Assembly (NCBI RefSeq): GCF_031755915.1
Contig: NC_083385.1
Span: forward strand, 16,637,001 to 16,701,000
Direction: 5' to 3'
From: Ziziphus jujuba
Lineage: Eukaryota; Streptophyta; Magnoliopsida; Rosales; Rhamnaceae
Length of the DNA: 64,000 nucleotides
Part shown: in pieces, positions 57,601 to 64,000 of the stretch
How the letters are laid out: every line of letters starts with the position of its first letter
Numbering within the stretch: position 1 is the stretch's first letter
Translations under genes and position numbers: made by a program
The notes under the pieces: model-generated
Databases searched by the model: none
What the model was told of the DNA's origin: nothing
The model's input: the letters and a program-made list of their open reading frames with translations, nothing else

Positions 57601-60600
57601 ATAACATCAGATCCTGAAGACATTCAGTTAAGATTCCATCGGGCAGCACTCTATCTTGAACTTGGAGATTATCAAAAAGCCGCTGAATCATATGAGCAGA
57701 TACATCAACTGTGTCTTGAAAATATTGAAGCACTGAAGACAGGAGCAAAGGTTTACCATTTTTCTATACAATTAAGTGCCTTCTTGAATATTTTACATGT
57801 GTTATACTACAGACTGGCAAAAGAGAAAAAATTGCTTGGGATGTGCTCTTCTTATTTTCTTGGTTCATAGATTTATCTAATTGATTTTCTTGTGGAACTT
57901 TCATTTTGTGGTAGTTGATTTCTGTTTTGCTATCTGTTTTAGTTGTACAAACGATGTGGTCAGCTTGAACGTTCTATCGCTATGCTTGAAGACTATCTTA
58001 AGGGCTGTCCAACTGAAGCTGATTTAAGTGTGGTTGATCTACTGGCTGTCATATTGATGGATAATAATGAGCATATCAAAGCTCTTCAACATATTGAACG
58101 TGCAAAACTGATCTATTGTTCAGGAAGAGAGCTTCCCATAAATTTGATGATTAAAGCTGGAATCTGCCACATTCATTTGGGGGATATGGAAAAGGCAGAG
58201 GTATGTTGCCCTCAGATTTTAGCATAGGTACCTTGTATTTTATCAGATATTAGAAAGTATGGTAAATTACTTGTGCTTAGAGTAACAACACTGTTGCCTG
58301 CATATTTAATCGTAAATACCTTTGTCTTTCATCATATACTAGATGAAAAGTATTAGCAATTGAATAATGCTAATTGCAATAACAGTTTTATAATTGTAGT
58401 GAACAATATTTTAATTATCATGTAAGATTAGATTTAGTGGGGACTATTTTTTGTCCCTATTGTATATTTTTCATCACGATTAGGGAATTTATTTAACAAA
58501 GAACACTAGCTGCAGAAGATGCCACAACAACACAAAGGCTAGGCAACAGTAGACCTGTAACAATATACCAAATAAAAATGTAATACAATAGTATAACTAG
58601 GGAAAAAGGATGCTACACAACTTTAACTTTGTAATATGTAGTGAAACTTGTTTCAGTTTGGGTATCTATAATTTCAAAATATTGGAAATATTAAGTTACT
58701 ATTAATCCCAAAAGCTAAATCTAATAAAAAGTGGGTTAAACTATGTGTATTACCTGAAAAATCGCAAGTAAGATTTGAACACTAGGATCAGATAAACAAC
58801 CTGGCTTTGTTGCTTTGTTTAAGTTACCATCAGTCACCAAACAAATACCCAAATATTTAAAATCAAGTCAACACCACGAGATTATTTTTAACATAAACAA
58901 TATTTATCATAAATTATTCTAGGGCGGGCAGGCGACCATGGTATGATAATTAATCTGACCTTATTTAGCTTTAAAGAAGTTATGCTCATTGCTTGGTATT
59001 CTCATGTGATACTAGATTCAGTTTTGTGTTCTAGAGCGGGAAAGAGCATATCATCATACTGATTTGGTCTTTGAAGTTGCGGACTCATTAAAGGATCTTG
59101 GTCATTATAATTTGGCATTGAAGTATTATAAGATGTTGGAAGGAGTTGGCAGCAGTCATGTGGTAATAAATCAAACTTCATTTCTTTTATTTTCTCTTTA
59201 TTGATTTGATGTTGCAGAATAAGTCCTTATATTACATCTTAGTTCTTTGCTGCATCTTCTGTTCTTGGATAATAACTTTGAATTCCATTTTATTGTTCTG
59301 TTCATTTAATGTAGCGTTTAAGGTCATTAGAAATTGATATGTAATTTATGTGTCTTCAATATTTATAGCAAATCTCAAAGATATATACCTGATTGACGAC
59401 TTGTTTTAGGATAAAAATTTATATCTTTACTTGAAGGTGCTTGGTTGTTGTGAAATAACATCCTTTTTGCAATTGTCAATAGTTAGTTACTTCAACTATC
59501 TTTGTAACCAACAAATTTTGTGTTTATTGAGAAAATAACAAAGAAATAAAAGTGAGCTATTATCTCTGGCGTTTATGTTAGCCTACATAATAAAATTCTA
59601 TAGTTAAGAAGTTATTATCTCCAGTGATTGTGTTGCTTGATGTCCAACATGCTGTTTGCTTCCACATTGGAGCTTCTTAACTACATTTTCTTTTAATGAA
59701 AGATAATCTCTTATTGATTATTTCCTACGAAATGGTTAGAAGGCCCTCTAATGATCTTCTCCACTCCTCTGTTACTTTTTTTGGGAGAAGCTATATGTAG
59801 TACCTGAGCATATATCTATATGCTGACTTTTATTCTTCCTGCAGGGGTCTTTACATCTGAAAATTGCTCATTGTTACTTATCCTTGGAAGAAAGATTACA
59901 AGCGATTATCTTCTTTGACAAAGGTAAGTGAGACCCCTTGATGATGGGATGTTTGAGAGAATTTAGTTTTTCTTACAAGTATATATGTAAAGATAAGTAA
60001 TGAGACTTTTGTGAAAAAAAAGAAAAAGAAAAAAATTAGTGCTTATAGCTAGGATGTGCCTCTGCTTTGCGTTCCTTCATATGTTCAATCCACTGTCATT
60101 GTTCTTCAGCATTCTTTATTTATTTCTCTATTTTTCATTAATAGTATGGATCACTGTGTATCCATACAGTAAAAAACTATATATCCTTGCAACATATTTA
60201 AAGTTACCATAAGGGCAACATAAATTTCCCCTCCATTTCTCTTCTGTCTTCAATTCCAAATTGTTTCATTTTGTTTTTTATTTTTCATTCTTCTTAAAAA
60301 AGCTCTCCTGAAAATTTTTCTACCTAAGTCCATTGGCAACCAGATGGAGAGCCTGCCACCATCCCTCTTGAGGGTTGCGGCCTTTGTGGGTGATCCTCCT
60401 GCTGGCAGCTGGCTAGTTTTTCTTTTTTTACTATTTTTTCTTCCATTAAAACTTTTGAATTTTTTGTGCTGAAATAAAGAGAGAGAAAATGAAAAGATAA
60501 TGAGTGTGATATTGACGGGAAAAAAGAATTTCACTGAAGTAGAGAGTTATACTCAAAACTATATTAATAATATTAAATGCTAAGTCCAAAAGACACCCAT

Positions 60601-63122
60601 AAATTTAAACTTCTAATATTTTAATTTTTTTCAAAAGTAAAAAGAAAAAAAGAAAGCCTCTGGCTAGCAGGTGGCCTACCAGTATGATTCACTCTGTACC
60701 TAACTTTTGCCATGTCACATGTATGAGTAAATGTTTAGTAATGGTAAAATATTTATGCAGCAACAGCCTTGGATTTTCAAGTTCCTAAAGAAAAGATTTC
60801 CATAGTTTCACCTTACTAAAAATTGGACTGCACTGCTGGCAAATTTTATATCGAATTGGAATCTGGACTTTCTTCATAAATCTATATTTCATGAGGTCAT
60901 TGAACTATTCTTGCTTGCTTAGAGGATCCGTTTGCCCCCCAAAATGGAATGTCTTTGCACTGGTCAGTTTTGTAATCTCATTTTTAATTGGTATTCTATA
61001 TGTATATTTTATTTGTCCAAGAAAGGTTGTAAATTATCTTTTATTTTTTATGATAGAATCATATGCATTCATATCATAAATAGAGATATTATTTTCCTTT
61101 CTGTGAACTTGCATTGTAAAATGTTTTACTTGTTTCTTCGTTTCAGCTATACAAACGTTTGCTGACAATGTTGATGCCCGATTAACCTTGGCTTCCCTCC
61201 TCCTTGAAGAAAGTAAAGATGATGAAGCCATTTCGTTGCTGTCTCCTCCAAGTAATTTAGGTATCTTTATTTTTGGATATTTTTATAACTTACTATTATT
61301 TTTTGTTTAAACTGTTAATTTTCTATTCATATGTACCCGTGGATTATATATGCAGACTCCAGCGACCCACATTCTGATCAGTCTAAACCATGGTGGCTTG
61401 ATGAAAAAATAAAACTGAAGCTTTGCCACATATACAGAGCTAAAGGGATGCTTGAGAACTTTGTGGATGCAATCTTTCCTTTGGTCCGTGAGTCATTATA
61501 TTGTGAAACTCTTAGACAAAAGGTAATTGATAAATTCTTAAGATTTGGAAACTTATCTCCTATGTTAGTTCTCGATTGGATTGAAACTTATTAAGTAAAC
61601 TAGAAAGCTTGTTTTTATTATGTCTTGGGGTCAATAATCTTTAGTTCTAAATTTGCTTTAAAGGTACTTTTATCATTTACATCCAGCTTTTGTCAGGACT
61701 GGTTGGGGTTATAATCCTTGTCCTATTTCTTGATTCTCATATTTGATGCAGTTATGGATATTTTTAACTTTAGCTTTGGTCAATTCAGGTTAGAGTGAAA
61801 AAGAGACTGTCCAGAAGAGATCTGCTTGAAAGAATCAAAGTGCTGGATAATTGTGGAACAGATAACCTATTTGGAGGATTTAGACCTGTAGCTTCTTCTT
61901 CTGATCTGTGAGTAGTGAATTTCTCCATTTTTGATCTCAAGTATCATTATCTATGCACCATATTGATCTCTGTCATTCTCTTGAAATTTTTATTCCAAAT
62001 GTTTTGGTCTAACTACAAAAATCACCTCTGTATTTCAATTTGGCTTCTAGACTTCTGTTTTCTAATCACTACATAACGTCCACTTGGTCATTTTGTTACT
62101 TTTCCTTGAAGTTTTGACAAAATTGGCTAGATGATATATGATTAGACAAGGCACCTGGAGCTGCCTCTAGTTAATCTCCATTTAATTGTTGAAAAATTAG
62201 GTTGAAAGCTTCCAGAGCAAAGAAGTTGCTTCGAAAGAAAGAAGAAAAGAAAGCCAAGGCACTTGCAGCTGGAGATGACTGGCAATCTGATAGTTCAGAT
62301 GATGAGCCTCTGGTAAAGTGATTCATTCGTGAATTTTAATACTGCTTTGAGTAACAAAATTGTTTGATTTGGGCTTAATGAACAGTACAATTTGTGTGAT
62401 ATTTTCAGCTACAAATACAAAGAGAAGCTCCATTGCCCAATCTTCTGAAAGAGGAGGAGCTTCATCATCTTATTGTCGATGTTAGTACTATTCTATTCTT
62501 TCATCCCATTTAATTGACATAGATTCATGTTATCTTGTATGGTTTTAGAAAGTTGGAGTTTTGTTATGTTTCACATACATAAGTACATAGGTTCCTATTG
62601 AAATTGTCATTTCTTTGACATCGTTCTTGTGTGATTATAGTTGTGTCAGGCATTGGCCACCTTGCGAAGATACTCAGATGCGTTAGAGACTATAAGTCTC
62701 AGTTTGAGATTGGCTAGTAACATGATGTCTGCTGAGAAGAAGGAGGAGCTTCGAACCCTTGGAGCTCGTAAGTTTTCTACTCTTCTTTTGTTTTTATAAA
62801 GTTTATTTTTGTGTTCCAATTTTTTTCTTGATCACAACTGGACTAGCCAGATCTTGACAATATGGTCCCATCCTCATGCAGTCATGCTAGATGTATTTTC
62901 CCTTTACCCGAGTTTCAAATTCCTTATATAAGAGTGACACTGCTATATGACACTTTGAATTTTTGCATCTTGCTGAAGCAGGCTTTTTGACCTTTTGTTT
63001 TTAACAGAACTAGCATACACCACCACAGAACCTAAGCATGGGTTTGACTATGTAAAATACGTTGTTCAACAGAATCCATACAGCTTTGCTGCCTGGAACT
63101 GCTATTACAAAGTAATTTCAAG
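54668..63122 (+). CDS. GTF3C3: TFIIIC subunit GTF3C3/TFC4-like, TPR protein, C-terminus outside window
   Basis: Subunit of TFIIIC, which recognises tRNA and 5S gene promoters and recruits TFIIIB and RNA polymerase III through its TPR array. Exons: 54668-54978, 55184-55289, 55792-55899, 56716-56897, 57555-57750, 57943-58200, 59022-59162, 59845-59923, 61147-61260, 61356-61522, 61789-61907, 62201-62312, 62409-62480, 62641-62767, 63008-63122. Phases all join; 735 residues are seen and the last exon ends in phase 2, so more exons follow. N-terminal acidic Glu tract (residues about 22-58), then VDFVEDNAF-like and RGRQKGSKNK basic segment. TPR units begin around ATLYYAHCRYEEAISVLHQI and continue to KALQHIERAKLIY. 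A charged KKLLRKKEEKKAKAL hinge and DDWQSDSSDDEP precede later TPRs. Exon 7's acceptor (ATTCAG-TTT) is the least certain junction. Confidence 0.92.
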
Positions 63123-64000
63123 GTATTGAACACTTTATATGTGCATATCATGTCATTATCATTTTCTTTGCCATAATGGATCTTGCTTCACTGTACAATA
63201 CAGGATGTCCCATTTTTCCTAGTAACAACTATTTTTTTAGGTTATTCAACCAACCAAAAAAAAAAAAAAAAAAAAAAAAAAAACTATTGTTTTAGATTTT
63301 TAATTTTGTACTTTGCGTAGTTCTTATAAGGTTCTAGATTTTCCTAAAGTAGACTGTAATCTTTTTTGTACTCTGTTGTGTATAATGTGTAAGGCTGCTG
63401 AGAAAGGTGTCATCATTTGTGTCCTCTGTTATGCAGGTTGGTATTTTGTGTGCAACTCCTTGTTATTCTGTTTCTTTGTTGGTTGAAAATCTTAGTTCTT
63501 TTTAAACAGGAATGTAGTTAGTGCATCTTTGGGAGCGTGCTACCTATTATGGGTTGCATGGTCAGAAAGAGTAAGCTGATTTTATGATATGTGTTTGAAT
63601 GAACTTAATGGGACAAGAATCATTTTTGCCATTTGAAGCAAAGGAGTTAGAGGGAGTTACTTTTTTTTTTTTTTCTTTTTTTTCTTTTTTAAATATTTAT
63701 TCCAGATTGGTGAGCATTTTTCTTCTGTAGATTTGGTTTTGATAGCCCATTATGATCATATCTGTTGAATCTTTTTTGGTTTTACTTTCTATGGCAAGAC
63801 CTTTGGTCCTCCATTATACTTCATAACATATCTCTTTGTTTCCTATATAAGGTGGTATAGAAGCATTTTTCTTTGATATAATGTTTATTGTAAATTTTGA
63901 AATACATTTTCGTTAAGTTATTATCAATACAGATTTAAATTGTTAGAAAATAGACTAAAGTATGTTATCAATACAGATTTAAATTGTTAGAAAATAGACT
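63123..64000 (+). other. Intron of the TFIIIC gene running off the window
   Basis: Starts with the donor AG-GTATTG after exon 15. I find no further exon with TFIIIC similarity. It includes a 28-base A run (63256-63283) and a T-rich run near 63661-63690. Confidence 0.7.
63921..64000. repeat. Tandem repeat at window edge, period 44 bp
   Basis: TTATCAATACAGATTTAAAT followed by TGTTAGAAAATAGACT appears at 63921 and again at 63965, identical over the 36 bases visible. The array may continue past the window. Confidence 0.92.

Noticed and set aside
59031..59036. TAG acceptor at TTCTAG for TFIIIC exon 7
   Set aside because: It breaks the phase with exon 6; the ATTCAG acceptor just upstream keeps the frame and adds a family-like FCVLERE.
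1..64000. CRISPR arrays, operons, rRNA, tRNA genes
   Set aside because: No regular spacer arrays, bacterial gene layout or convincing tRNA/rRNA sequence was seen; the window is plant nuclear DNA.

Overview
This is nuclear DNA from a flowering plant, almost certainly a eudicot. The genes are split by AT-rich GT-AG introns, the gaps hold long homopolymers and TA microsatellites, and the gene set (PAD4, KIWI, SRT2, BAT1-like, PPD2, a UGT71-type glycosyltransferase) is typical of angiosperms. I cannot name the species. A rosid is a plausible guess from the PAD4 and UGT sequences, but that is inference.

Layout. 1-5.7 kb is a decayed Mutator-like element. It has a plus-strand MuDR-type transposase (open at the left edge) convergent with a minus-strand DUF1985/Ulp1 (C48) protease-like gene, and two arrays of palindromic TTTCC/GGAAA minisatellite lie beside them. 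5.7-11.6 kb has no recognisable gene except a fragment of a second transposon family (9.3-9.8 kb). 11.6-13.1 kb is a UGT71-like glycosyltransferase on the minus strand, broken by a 2-nt deletion inside its PSPG box. 14.9-20.8 kb is SRT2, a class II sirtuin, in 11 exons. 22.7-25.0 kb is KIWI, a PC4-type transcriptional coactivator, in 3 exons with a 23-nt microexon. 26.1-28.1 kb is a partial genomic copy of the 3' end of PAD4 and its flank. 28.8-30.4 kb is PPD2, a PsbP-domain protein. 32.6-36.2 kb is a BAT1-like amino-acid permease in 7 exons. 36.9-44.8 kb is PAD4 itself on the minus strand, in 4 coding exons with a 5.2 kb intron. 45-53.5 kb is AT-rich intergenic DNA holding a 1.4 kb nonautonomous Mutator-like element with terminal inverted repeats, a 9-bp target duplication and three internal tandem repeats. 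53.8 kb to the right edge is the 5' part of the TFIIIC subunit GTF3C3/TFC4: 15 coding exons are seen and the C-terminus lies outside.

The genes are independent nuclear genes, not an operon-like system. SRT2 (mitochondrial deacylase) and KIWI are also close neighbours in Arabidopsis, which suggests old local gene order. PAD4 is the immune component that pairs with EDS1, and its truncated duplicate lies 9 kb away in the same orientation, with KIWI, PPD2 and BAT1-like around the two copies. I found no clearly new biological system. The most unusual structures are the palindromic minisatellite arrays flanking the Ulp1-like gene, the internally triplicated transposon, and the split PAD4 duplication.
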